Assembly (NCBI GenBank): GCA_910574255.1
Contig: CAJTAK010000005.1
Coordinates: 318,733 to 382,732, forward strand
Length of the DNA stretch: 64,000 nt
Direction of reading: 5' to 3'
DNA from: Clostridia bacterium
GTDB taxonomy: Bacteria; Bacillota; Clostridia; Lachnospirales; Lachnospiraceae
Position 1 is the first letter of the stretch. Each line of letters begins with the position of its first letter. Positions 9,405 through 17,104 of the stretch are shown in pieces. Under the pieces are notes generated by a model. That model did no database searches and was not told the DNA's origin. It was given only the letters and a program-made list of their open reading frames with translations. The position numbers and the translations under genes were made by a program.

Positions 9405-10253
9405 TTACTGCAGTAACTGCAGAACTCCCTGAGGAACCTGATTAGCCTGAGCGAGCATAGCCTGAGAAGCCTGAACCAGAATGTTATTCTTGGTGTAAGC
9501 CATCATCTCTTTTGCCATGTCTACATCACGGATACGGCTCTCGGCAGCGGTGATATTCTCATTCTGAACACCCAGGTTATTGATGGTGTGATCCAGACGA
9601 TTCTGAAGAGCACCGAAATCGGAACGCATGGAAGAAATGTTGTCAATTGCATCATTTATCTTTGCGATTGAATCCATAGCGTTTTGAGCAGTGTCAACCT
9701 TAACATCGGATTTAAGGTCTATTGCATTAGAACCATCGCCCTTGCTTATACTACTACTTGACATTGCAGCAAGTGTAACTGTCAATTGGTTGTCAGTTGT
9801 TCCCTCTTCACCAACGTGAAGTATGATTGAATCCACATCTCCGTTAAACAACTTAGTACCATTAAAGTTTGCTGTCTTACCAATTCGATCAATTTCGTCA
9901 TTCAATGCATCGATTTCCTTCTGCATCTCAGCACGGTTTGCAGTAGAATAGGTTCCGTTTGCAGACTGGGTAGCCAGTGCAACCATACGGTTCAGCATGG
10001 AGTGAACTTCTGTCAGAGCACCTTCTGCTGTCTGCACCAGAGATACACCGTCTTCTGCGTTTTTCTGAGCGGTCTCAAGACCGGTAATCTGAGCTCTCAT
10101 CTTCTCGGAAATAGCCAGACCAGCGGCATCATCGCCAGCACGGTTAATCTTGTAACCGGAGGACAATTTCTCCAGGTTCTTTCCTACGGAAGAGTTGTTA
10201 TTGCTCAAGTTTCTGTGTGCATTTAATGCAGTAATATTGTGCTGAATTCTCAT
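9405..10253 (-). CDS. Flagellin A (left wing)
   Basis: 282-residue filament subunit starting MRIQHNITALNAHRN at ATG 10253 with CAAGGAGG upstream. The conserved D0/D1 termini (N: SSGYKINRAGDDAAGLAIS; C: MLAQANQVPQGVLQLLQ) flank a short variable centre at about residues 135-210. That makes it a minimal flagellin with little D2/D3. The termini are almost identical to flagellin B, while the centre differs. A candidate sigma-28 promoter (10401-10426) and a leader with a CsrA-like hairpin lie upstream, so this copy looks like the expressed one in the present orientation. Confidence 0.97.
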   Translation of the reverse strand: MRIQHNITALNAHRNLSNNNSSVGKNLEKLSSGYKINRAGDDAAGLAISEKMRAQITGLETAQKNAEDGVSLVQTAEGALTEVHSMLNRMVALATQSANGTYSTANRAEMQKEIDALNDEIDRIGKTANFNGTKLFNGDVDSIILHVGEEGTTDNQLTVTLAAMSSSSISKGDGSNAIDLKSDVKVDTAQNAMDSIAKINDAIDNISSMRSDFGALQNRLDHTINNLGVQNENITAAESRIRDVDMAKEMMAYTKNNILVQASQAMLAQANQVPQGVLQLLQ

Positions 10254-10372
10254 ATTTTTTTCCTCCTTGATAATTACAGGGAACATCCTTTTCCCAATAA
10301 AGTTATTATTCGGATGTCCGGGAAGTGCTATATGGATTGCCGGCTATTGTCCAATGAAGTACACTTAAATGG
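10254..10372 (-). repeat. Inverted repeat, left copy (flagellin A leader)
   Basis: Read on the reverse strand, this segment is nearly identical to 11358-11475 on the forward strand, from CCATTTAAGTGTACTT to the flagellin ATG. The identity continues into both flagellin coding regions. The pair brackets the recombinase gene and is the natural substrate for inversion. A candidate crossover core within it is ggacaatagccggcaatcc, an imperfect palindrome. Confidence 0.85.
10279..10295 (-). promoter_or_regulatory. CsrA-type hairpin in flagellin A leader
   Basis: On the reverse strand GGGAAAAGGATGTTCCC forms a 5 bp stem (GGGAA/TTCCC) that presents AAGGATG in the loop. This matches the GGA-in-loop form of CsrA sites (consensus ACARGGAUGU). 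A second GGA lies in the Shine-Dalgarno sequence. It is 26 nt upstream of the start codon, as expected for FliW/CsrA control of flagellin translation. Confidence 0.6.
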
Positions 10373-10400
10373 ACACCCTGAAAACTACTTTTCATATACA

Positions 10401-10426
10401 TTATCGAGCGATAATGAAATAACTTA
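10401..10426 (-). promoter_or_regulatory. Candidate sigma-28 (flagellar) promoter for flagellin A
   Basis: On the reverse strand TAAG (10426-10423) and GCTCGATAA (10409-10401) resemble the flagellar sigma consensus TAAA-N15-GCCGATAA, with spacing one base short. It lies between the inverted repeats, at the 3' end of the recombinase gene, and points at flagellin A. No equivalent was found before flagellin B. Confidence 0.5.
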
Positions 10427-10446
10427 ATAGTTTTTCAAAAATTTTT

Positions 10447-11049
10447 TTAATTTTTTTTGTATTCCCCGATCCGCTTGTATATGGTGCTTCTTCCCATATT
10501 GCAAAGCTGTGCGAATTCATTTATGGTAATACTCCCTTGTTCCCATCTTAGATAGAGCTCCGAAAAATTCTCCGGTACAGGAATGGCGGGCTTTCCAAAC
10601 CTTACGCCGCGCCGTTTGGCAGCCTCGATCCCTTCAGCCTGCCTGATACGGATATTGTTTCGTTCATTTTCTGCCACAAAAGAAAGAAGCTGAAGCACTA
10701 CATCACTAATAAAGCTTCCCAAAAGATCCCGGCTTTTGGTTGTGTCTAACAGAGGCATATCCTGAATAATGATATCTGCACCGATTTCTTTTGTCAATAT
10801 CCGCCATTGCTCCTTGATTTCTTCATAATTTCGTCCAAGGCGGTCGATGCTTTTTGTCACTACTACGTCGCCGGCTTTCAATTTTTTTACCATTTTTTGA
10901 TATGCCGGCCTTCTGAAATCTTTGCCGCTTTGCCGATCTATGAATATCTTTGCCTGTGGAACTCCGATTTTCTCCAGCGCAATCAGTTGACGCTCCACAT
11001 TCTGCTCTCTGGTGGATACACGTACATAGCCATATACATTTTTCTTCAT
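10447..11049 (-). CDS. Hin/Gin-like serine recombinase (putative flagellin-switch invertase)
   Basis: 200 residues. The N-terminal resolvase/invertase domain has YVRVSTREQNVERQ with the catalytic serine near residue 13 and DRLGRNYEE later. The C-terminal helix-turn-helix is ITINEFAQLCNMGRSTIYKR. The length matches small DNA invertases (about 180-200). It lies between inverted flagellin leaders, the position of Hin in Salmonella. ATG 11049 has AAGGAGGAC upstream and a TATAAT-like -10 at 11085-11090 (reverse). Inferred role: inverts the segment between 10.37 and 11.36 kb. A resolvase role cannot be excluded by sequence alone. Confidence 0.88.
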   Translation of the reverse strand: MKKNVYGYVRVSTREQNVERQLIALEKIGVPQAKIFIDRQSGKDFRRPAYQKMVKKLKAGDVVVTKSIDRLGRNYEEIKEQWRILTKEIGADIIIQDMPLLDTTKSRDLLGSFISDVVLQLLSFVAENERNNIRIRQAEGIEAAKRRGVRFGKPAIPVPENFSELYLRWEQGSITINEFAQLCNMGRSTIYKRIGEYKKN

Positions 11050-11174
11050 AAAGTCCTCCTTTTATCTGCCGTATTTGAAAATACATTATAAAAGAAGAAA
11101 CTCTGTCCTAACATGAAATATATAATTGGACAGAATACTTTTAATGTCATGTTTTATTTTTATACCTTATTGGA

Positions 11175-11276
11175 CGAAGTCCACCTGCCCCGAAGGGGCA
11201 TGTATTACGGTGTGCCCGTAGGGTATACTCTATGGGTACCCGCTAATACGTGCCCCTTCGAGGTGGTTGGACTTCG
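11175..11276. repeat. ~100 bp imperfect palindrome between invertase and flagellin B leader
   Basis: CGAAGTCCA (11175-11183) pairs with TGGACTTCG (11268-11276). Inward, the arms CGAAGGGGCATGTATTA and TAATACGTGCCCCTTCG also match. The left arm has a 4 bp insertion that makes a nested GCCCC/GGGGC hairpin. It could form a cruciform or a long RNA hairpin and may be a miniature element, a protein-loading site or an insulating terminator. No coding content. Confidence 0.8.
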
Positions 11277-11357
11277 TTCGTTAAGAAATTATAAGTAAGC
11301 GGAGCATTCGGTTCTTTTTTTATATATTTCCTGTAATTGAAGTGCAAGAGCATTATT

Positions 11358-11475
11358 CCATTTAAGTGTACTTTGTTGGACAATAGCCGGCAGTCCATGC
11401 AGCACTTTCCGGACATCCAAATAATAACTTTACGGGGAAAAGGATGTTCCCTGCAATTATCAAGGAGGAAAAAAT
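11358..11475 (+). repeat. Inverted repeat, right copy (flagellin B leader)
   Basis: Forward-strand partner of 10254-10372. It contains the same ggacaatagccggcagtcc core, the same CsrA-like hairpin and the same CAAGGAGG ribosome binding site. Sequence upstream of 11358 shows no similarity to that upstream of the left copy, which places one homology boundary here. Confidence 0.85.
11435..11451 (+). promoter_or_regulatory. CsrA-type hairpin in flagellin B leader
   Basis: GGGAAAAGGATGTTCCC, identical to the flagellin A leader hairpin, with GGA displayed in the loop 25 nt before the start codon. Conservation between otherwise drifting leaders supports a regulatory role in translation. Confidence 0.6.
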
Positions 11476-12315
11476 ATGAGAATTCAGCACAATATTACTG
11501 CATTAAATGCACACAGAAACTTAACCAACAACAACTCTTCCGTAGGTAAGAACCTGGAGAAATTATCCTCTGGTTACAAGATTAACCGTGCTGGCGATGA
11601 TGCCGCTGGTCTGGCTATTTCCGAGAAGATGAGAGCTCAGATTACCGGTCTTGAGGCTGCTCAGAAGAACGCAGAAGACGGCGTATCTCTGGTACAGACC
11701 GCTGAGGGTGCTTTGACAGAGGTTCACTCCATGCTTAACCGTATGGTTTCCCTGGCTACCCAGTCCGCAAATGGAACATACTCCAGCACCAACCGAGTTG
11801 AGATGCAGAAAGAGATTACAGCTTTGAAGTCTGAGATCAACAGAATCGGCAAGAGTGCTAACTTCAATGGTATGGCATTATTTGATGATGAGAAGCTTGC
11901 TAATCTTGATCCGGCTAATCAGATTGTTCTTCATGTAGGAGAGACTTCTCAGGATTATAACAGCCTTGCAGTAACTCTGGAGGGAATGAATACTACTATT
12001 TTAAGTATTGATGATCTGAGCGTTGAGGATGCTGCATCCGCAAAAGAGGCTATTGATCTTGCAAATGCAGCTATTGATCAGATTTCCTCTATGCGTTCCG
12101 ATTTCGGTGCTCTTCAGAACCGTCTGGATCATACTATCAACAACCTGGGTGTTCAGAACGAGAACATTTCTGCTGCTGAGAGCCGTATCCGTGACGTAGA
12201 CATGGCAAAAGAGATGATGGCTTACACCAAGAATAACATTCTGGTTCAGGCTTCTCAGGCTATGCTGGCTCAGGCTAATCAGGTTCCTCAGGGAGTTCTG
12301 CAGTTACTGCAGTAA
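11476..12315 (+). CDS. Flagellin B (right wing)
   Basis: 279-residue flagellin. Its first ~110 and last ~70 residues are nearly identical to flagellin A, with a different middle (about residues 125-200, including IVLHVGETSQDYNSL). The ATG at 11476 has CAAGGAGG upstream. No sigma-28-like element could be found between the recombinase start and this gene, so it may be silent in this orientation and switched on by inversion. It is followed by its own terminator and a paralogous glycosyltransferase. Confidence 0.97.
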   Translation: MRIQHNITALNAHRNLTNNNSSVGKNLEKLSSGYKINRAGDDAAGLAISEKMRAQITGLEAAQKNAEDGVSLVQTAEGALTEVHSMLNRMVSLATQSANGTYSSTNRVEMQKEITALKSEINRIGKSANFNGMALFDDEKLANLDPANQIVLHVGETSQDYNSLAVTLEGMNTTILSIDDLSVEDAASAKEAIDLANAAIDQISSMRSDFGALQNRLDHTINNLGVQNENISAAESRIRDVDMAKEMMAYTKNNILVQASQAMLAQANQVPQGVLQLLQ

Positions 12316-12368
12316 GCTGAATATACGGCGGAATAAAGCATATCTATGTTGTATGTTTTCTGCCTTCG

Positions 12369-12403
12369 AAAAAAGCGTCGGTTTTATGACCGGCGCTTTT
12401 TTA
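12369..12403 (+). terminator. Terminator after flagellin B
   Basis: A 14 bp A/T-flanked stem, AAAAAAGCGTCGGT (12369-12382) with ACCGGCGCTTTTTT (12389-12402), loop TTTATG. It mirrors the terminator after flagellin A. Confidence 0.9.
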
Positions 12404-12448
12404 TCATAAAAATATTTAATATAGTAAAGAAATGATAGGAGTATGAAT

Positions 12449-14443
12449 ATGAAGCTTCCACTTACAATCTCGCTTTTAGCATCCAATCGAACTGCTTCTT
12501 TAGAGCGCTGCTTGGATTCCTTAAAGCCTCTTTTGCAAAAAGTACCGGCGGAACTGATTATAGTCTTTACCGGAACGGAGGAACGTGTCCGCCAGGCAGC
12601 CGCACGTTATACGGAGCAGATAGTTCCCTTTACCTGGTGTGATGATTTTTCGGCTGCCCGGAACGAGGGACTTAAAAGGGCAAAAGGAGAGTGGTTTCTT
12701 TATCTGGATGATGATGAATGGTTTGATGACGTAACGGAGATATGTGAGTTTTTCCAAAGCGGAGAATATAAAAACTACAATTCAGCCAGTTATATTCAGC
12801 GCAACTATCTGGATTGGAATGGAGCACAATATTCGGATGTTACGGCCTGTCGTATGGCAAGGCGAACTGAGAACTTGTCCTTTCAAAATCCGATTCATGA
12901 AGTTTTGCTTCCTTTTGATGGGCCGTGCAAGATGTTTCATTCCTATGTACATCATTATGGTTATCTTAAGGAGACAGTTTCTAAAAGGGATGGTAAGGGA
13001 GAGCGGAATATTCCCCTATTACTGAAAGATATAAAAGAGCGGCCGGATTATACCAGAAATTATACACAGCTTACACAGGAGTATTTCGTAACCCAAAGAT
13101 GGGACGAGGCGGTGGAAACCTGCCGTCAGGGTCTTAAGGTTTGCGGGAAAATGGAGACTAAATATCGGGATTGGCTACAGTCCTATCTAATTGAGAGTCT
13201 CTATAAAAAGGGCGATTATGAACAGACAGAGAAAGAAGCTCTTTTGATTTTGGAGAATGAAAGTCCCTGCGAACTGCTTCAGTTAGTTTTCTATCCGATA
13301 CTCATAGCTATCTGTGAACAAAAAGGTGATTATGTGAAAGCCTTGAAATATGGAGAGAAATTTGAAGGCTTATTAAACTATATGGAGCAGCATCCGCAGC
13401 TATGGACGGAACAGCGGTTGGGACTGGTAAACAAGGACAAGGTTATGAATCCGGACTGGCTCTATCCTGCCCGTCTGAATTGTGTCATGGCAGCACTGGA
13501 ATTATCTGATCGTGAAAAAGCGAAATACTTTCTGCAGCTTCTCCCCTGGGATAAGGAATACATGATTGAGCAGTATTATCCGCTGCTGGATCAATGGAAA
13601 GAAACATATGCTGATTTATTGCCGGAGCTGCTGGCCTCTCTTCTTTATGATTCCCAGTATCTTTTAATGCAGCGCCTGCTCTTGGAAGGGGATCCGTTCC
13701 TGTTCCGCCGCTGTCTGAAAGAGATTGAGCATCCCTATCTGCTGCAGCAGCTTGTAAAAAAAGCATGCCAAAGCAAGAGCGATCTTTCCCTGCTTCTTAA
13801 CCGTATGGATCTGGATTCCTGGAAAAAATGTATTTTCGGAGTTATAAACGGGACGCCTTACACGGACATGCGGTTTTTATGGGAGGCCCAGGAAACTCTT
13901 TTTGCGGACTATCTTCTTCAGGGACTGTGGTTCAAAAAGCTTCTTTTAGAGAAGGAGCTTACCCGGGGCTTTCCCATGAAAGAGGCTCTATTGGAGACCC
14001 TTGAAGAATACGCCCAATGCGTTCGTGCTTTTTACAAGGAACAATATCAAGAATTTATGTTCCGGGAAGACTGTTTTTATCTTCTTCCATCAGACTGCCG
14101 CCTTTCATTTGTGATATTGGAAGCCCTGGATTTTTGGAGACAGGGACAGATGGCGGAAACCATCCGGTCCCTGCGTACAGCCCTTCAAATAGAGCCTCGG
14201 ATGACCGGCGTAATCCGAGAAGTAATTCGGATTTTAAATTATGAGACAGCGCATCCGGCTCCGGCGGCAGGAGCCGAATTTGAGCAGCTTGCCTCACAGA
14301 TGAAAGCAGCTCTGCGGACTATGGCAGACAATAAACAATATTCGGAAGCCGAGCAGGTGCTTGCCCAGTTAATCCCTCTTTTGCCTGACGATATGGAGCT
14401 TTTAAAGCTCCAACAGAGGTTGATGGCGGAAATGAAGGACTAA
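12449..14443 (+). CDS. Family 2 glycosyltransferase with C-terminal TPR-like repeats (right wing)
   Basis: About 664 residues; starts MKLPLTISLLASNR at ATG 12449 (an ATG two codons earlier, 12443, is also possible). Paralogue of the 7.2-9.3 kb gene: the same GT-A start, the same metal-binding stretch YLDDDEWFDDVTEICEFF, and the same repeat region ending ...QLASQMKAALRTM. It is placed after flagellin B in mirror image of the left wing. Probably O-glycosylates the cognate flagellin in the cytoplasm. Two parallel flagellin/transferase pairs imply dedicated partners, but this is inferred. Confidence 0.85.
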   Translation: MKLPLTISLLASNRTASLERCLDSLKPLLQKVPAELIIVFTGTEERVRQAAARYTEQIVPFTWCDDFSAARNEGLKRAKGEWFLYLDDDEWFDDVTEICEFFQSGEYKNYNSASYIQRNYLDWNGAQYSDVTACRMARRTENLSFQNPIHEVLLPFDGPCKMFHSYVHHYGYLKETVSKRDGKGERNIPLLLKDIKERPDYTRNYTQLTQEYFVTQRWDEAVETCRQGLKVCGKMETKYRDWLQSYLIESLYKKGDYEQTEKEALLILENESPCELLQLVFYPILIAICEQKGDYVKALKYGEKFEGLLNYMEQHPQLWTEQRLGLVNKDKVMNPDWLYPARLNCVMAALELSDREKAKYFLQLLPWDKEYMIEQYYPLLDQWKETYADLLPELLASLLYDSQYLLMQRLLLEGDPFLFRRCLKEIEHPYLLQQLVKKACQSKSDLSLLLNRMDLDSWKKCIFGVINGTPYTDMRFLWEAQETLFADYLLQGLWFKKLLLEKELTRGFPMKEALLETLEEYAQCVRAFYKEQYQEFMFREDCFYLLPSDCRLSFVILEALDFWRQGQMAETIRSLRTALQIEPRMTGVIREVIRILNYETAHPAPAAGAEFEQLASQMKAALRTMADNKQYSEAEQVLAQLIPLLPDDMELLKLQQRLMAEMKD

Positions 14444-14513
14444 AAAGAACCATTGCTTTTCCTGCGGTGATGCTTTAAAATGAGAGTGATATGAAAACCG
14501 GAGGACTGGCAAT

Positions 14514-15599
14514 ATGAATACCTTAGCCATTGTTATGATTGTAAAAAATGAGGAAAAAAGCCTGGAGCGCTGCCTTAAGCAGGCGGCGGGACTGGCCGAT
14601 AAATTATATATTACAGATACGGGCTCCACAGACCGAACCAGGGAAATTGCCGCTGCTTATGGAGCAGTGGTGACGGAATATGTCTGGAATCAGGATTTTG
14701 CGGCAGCCCGTAATTTTGCCCTGGCTCAGTCTGATTGTGATTGGAATCTGGTGCTGGATGCAGATGAATATCTGATAAAAGGGAGCCGGAAAGATCTGGA
14801 AGGATTTTTGAAGCATCCGAACCGAATCGGTGCCGTAGAGCGGAAGGATTACTATCAGGAGGAGCTGCCAGGAGGGAGACAAGAGACAGCTTATGCCCAT
14901 TCCTATACGTCACGTCTGCTTCCCTGGGGCGTGAGATATGAAGGGAGGATTCATGAGCAGGTAGATTCAAAGCTTCCTGTTTATCCCGTTCCCTTATTAT
15001 TTGAGCATGACGGGTATCTGCGTCCGGGGAAGGCGGAGCGAAACCTGGCTATTCTTTTGGAGGAATTAAAGGAAGCGCCGGAAGATTCGTATTTCCTGTA
15101 TCAGACAGCGGAAACTTTGCGGGGATTGAAACGGTATAAGGAAGCCTGCGGATATTATGAGAGGTTTTATAAGCATGTGCCGGGGCAGGGAGCCGGGTAT
15201 CGTGCAAACGGCATTATCAATTATCTCTACACATTGATTGAAACAAAAGATTGGGATACTGCTCTTGGAATTGTAGAAAAAGAAGCGAAGAATCTGAGCG
15301 CTTATGCTGATTTCCATTTTGCCTGCGGCATTCTTTTCATGCAGGCGATTCTGGCGGATACCAGGAAATATGTTTCTTATCTGCCACGTATTGAGCAGTC
15401 GTATCTGCTCTGCCTTGAGATTGGAGAGGTTCCGGCTAATCAGGGAGTGGGCGGTACCGGTTCTTTCCGTGCGGCTTATAATCTGGGCACATGGTATGAG
15501 GTGGCAGGGGATTTGAACAAAGCACGGAAGTATTATCAAAAAGCTGCAGGAGAGAAGTATCAGCCTGCTATGGAACGGCTGGCCTTACTAGCGAAGTAG
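14514..15599 (+). CDS. Family 2 glycosyltransferase with TPR-like tail
   Basis: 361 residues. The GT-A signature comprises MIVKNEEKSLERCL, TDTGSTDRTREIA and LDADEYL (DxD-like). The C-terminal half has TPR-like helices (GDLNKARKYYQKAAGEKYQPA). It belongs to the SunS-like group of short GT2 enzymes often found beside flagellins. ATG 14514 has GGAGGACTGGCAAT upstream. It is the first gene of a run with the two cytidylyltransferases and the phosphotransferase, so it may start or extend the flagellin glycan. Confidence 0.85.
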   Translation: MNTLAIVMIVKNEEKSLERCLKQAAGLADKLYITDTGSTDRTREIAAAYGAVVTEYVWNQDFAAARNFALAQSDCDWNLVLDADEYLIKGSRKDLEGFLKHPNRIGAVERKDYYQEELPGGRQETAYAHSYTSRLLPWGVRYEGRIHEQVDSKLPVYPVPLLFEHDGYLRPGKAERNLAILLEELKEAPEDSYFLYQTAETLRGLKRYKEACGYYERFYKHVPGQGAGYRANGIINYLYTLIETKDWDTALGIVEKEAKNLSAYADFHFACGILFMQAILADTRKYVSYLPRIEQSYLLCLEIGEVPANQGVGGTGSFRAAYNLGTWYEVAGDLNKARKYYQKAAGEKYQPAMERLALLAK

Positions 15600-15635
15600 G
15601 GCGAAAATATGTACAAATTAAGGAAAGGAACACAT

Positions 15636-16334
15636 ATGAACATCGCATTAATCCTGGCGGGGGGTGTAGATCCCAGCTTCCGGATGGACATTCCAAAGCA
15701 GTTTGTGATTGTGGAAAACCGTCCGGTAATTGTATATACTCTGCAAGTGTTCCAGAATCATCCGGAGATTGACATGATTCTGGTGTCCTGCCTGTCCGGA
15801 TGGCAGGAAATGGTGAAAGCTTACGGAAAGCAGTTTAATATAACGAAGCTTGAGAAGATAGTGGAAGGCGGCCCGGACGGTCAGGAATCCATTCGAAGAG
15901 GCGTGGCATGGCTGACGGAGCATTGCGGTTCGGATGACGTGGTGGTGATTCATGATGCTATCCGTCCGCTTGTAACGGATGACTTGATCACAGACAGTAT
16001 CCGTACCTGCAGAAAGAAGGGGATGGGAGTTGCGGCAGTCCGTTCTATGGATACGGTGATGCTGACTACGGACGGGCAGAGCGGAAAGGAAAGTATATCC
16101 AGATATCATATTCGAAGAATCCAGACTCCTCAGTCTTACCGCCTGGATTATCTGGATCGGGTGCATAAAGAAGCCATTGAGAAAAAGGTTCTTCGATGCG
16201 TAGATAACAACAGTATGCTGGCACGGCTTGGAGAGACCATCTATTTTTCAAAAGGATCTGATTTTAATATTAAGCTGAACGCAGTGGAGGATGTGGAAAT
16301 GTTCAAGGCTCTGTACCATATGATGCAGGCCTGA
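15636..16334 (+). CDS. IspD/TarI-family cytidylyltransferase homologue with degenerate nucleotide-binding loop
   Basis: 232 residues from ATG 15636 (AAGGAACAC upstream). Overall it matches IspD/TarI: PKQF, GGPDGQESIRRGV, VVIHDAIRPLV, RRIQTPQSYR. However, the normal loop AGGxGxRMxxxxPKQF reads AGGVDPSFRMDIPKQF, so the G-x-R part that grips the CTP phosphates is altered. The tandem partner at 16.4 kb is intact. It may be a catalytically weak or regulatory subunit, or use a different substrate. The context of CDP-alditol chemistry next to a flagellin locus favours a TarI-like role over isoprenoid synthesis. Confidence 0.75.
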   Translation: MNIALILAGGVDPSFRMDIPKQFVIVENRPVIVYTLQVFQNHPEIDMILVSCLSGWQEMVKAYGKQFNITKLEKIVEGGPDGQESIRRGVAWLTEHCGSDDVVVIHDAIRPLVTDDLITDSIRTCRKKGMGVAAVRSMDTVMLTTDGQSGKESISRYHIRRIQTPQSYRLDYLDRVHKEAIEKKVLRCVDNNSMLARLGETIYFSKGSDFNIKLNAVEDVEMFKALYHMMQA

Positions 16335-16363
16335 GGGAAATGTAGCAATCAAGGAGCAGGTTT

Positions 16364-17077
16364 ATGAAAAATATTGCATTGATTATTGCAGGAGGGTCCG
16401 GGCAGCGGATGCATCAGGATATTCCGAAGCAGTTTTTAAACGTATATGATAAGCCGGTGATTATTTACACCTTGGAGGCATTTCAGAAACATCCATGCAT
16501 AGACGGAATTGTAGTGGTGTGTGTGGAGGGATGGAATGAGATCTTGGAAGCTTATTGCAGGCAGTTCGGAATTACGAAGCTGGAAAGCATTGTATTAGGC
16601 GGTGCCAATGGGCAGGAATCCATTCGAAAAGGGATTATGGATGTTGCTTCTCGCCATCAAAAAGAAGATTTGATCTTGATTCATGATGCTATCCGGCCTA
16701 TGGTATCGGAAGAAATTATTTCTGACTGCATCAGGGTTGCCGGCAGATATGGGAACGCCATATCCGTTATTCAGTGTACATCAGCAATGCTGTGTACGGA
16801 GGATGGAGAGACTTCCAGGAGCCAGATTGCCCGTGATAATCTGAAGATTACACAGACGCCTCAGTGTGCTTCAGTGGGAACATTGACAGAGCTCCATGAG
16901 GAGGCGCTAAGGCGAGGGATTACGAATTCCGTAGCTACCTGTACGCTGCTCATTGAGCTGGGACATGAGCTTCATTTTTCTCTTGGTTCTGAGAAGAATA
17001 TTAAGCTGACTTCTGTGGAGGATTTGGAGATATTTGAGGCATTGCTTCATTCACGGAAGGCAGAATGGATTAAATAG
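16364..17077 (+). CDS. IspD/TarI-family cytidylyltransferase
   Basis: 237 residues. An intact CTP-binding loop AGGSGQRMHQDIPKQF (residues ~9-24) is followed by GGANGQESIRKG, LILIHDAIRPMV and KITQTPQC. It transfers CMP from CTP to a phosphorylated polyol: methylerythritol phosphate in IspD, ribitol-5-phosphate in TarI. It is a tandem paralogue of the upstream gene and precedes a CDP-glycerol phosphotransferase-like gene, so a CDP-alditol for flagellin or surface glycan decoration is the more likely product. No isoprenoid gene is near. Confidence 0.82.
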   Translation: MKNIALIIAGGSGQRMHQDIPKQFLNVYDKPVIIYTLEAFQKHPCIDGIVVVCVEGWNEILEAYCRQFGITKLESIVLGGANGQESIRKGIMDVASRHQKEDLILIHDAIRPMVSEEIISDCIRVAGRYGNAISVIQCTSAMLCTEDGETSRSQIARDNLKITQTPQCASVGTLTELHEEALRRGITNSVATCTLLIELGHELHFSLGSEKNIKLTSVEDLEIFEALLHSRKAEWIK

Positions 17078-17104
17078 TATAGCAAAACAGAAAGGAAATG
17101 GAAT

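Noticed and set aside
15636..17077. Isoprenoid-pathway ispD
   Set aside because: Two copies sit beside a CDP-glycerol phosphotransferase-like gene and flagellin genes, with no other isoprenoid gene near; a TarI-like role fits better, though IspD activity cannot be excluded.
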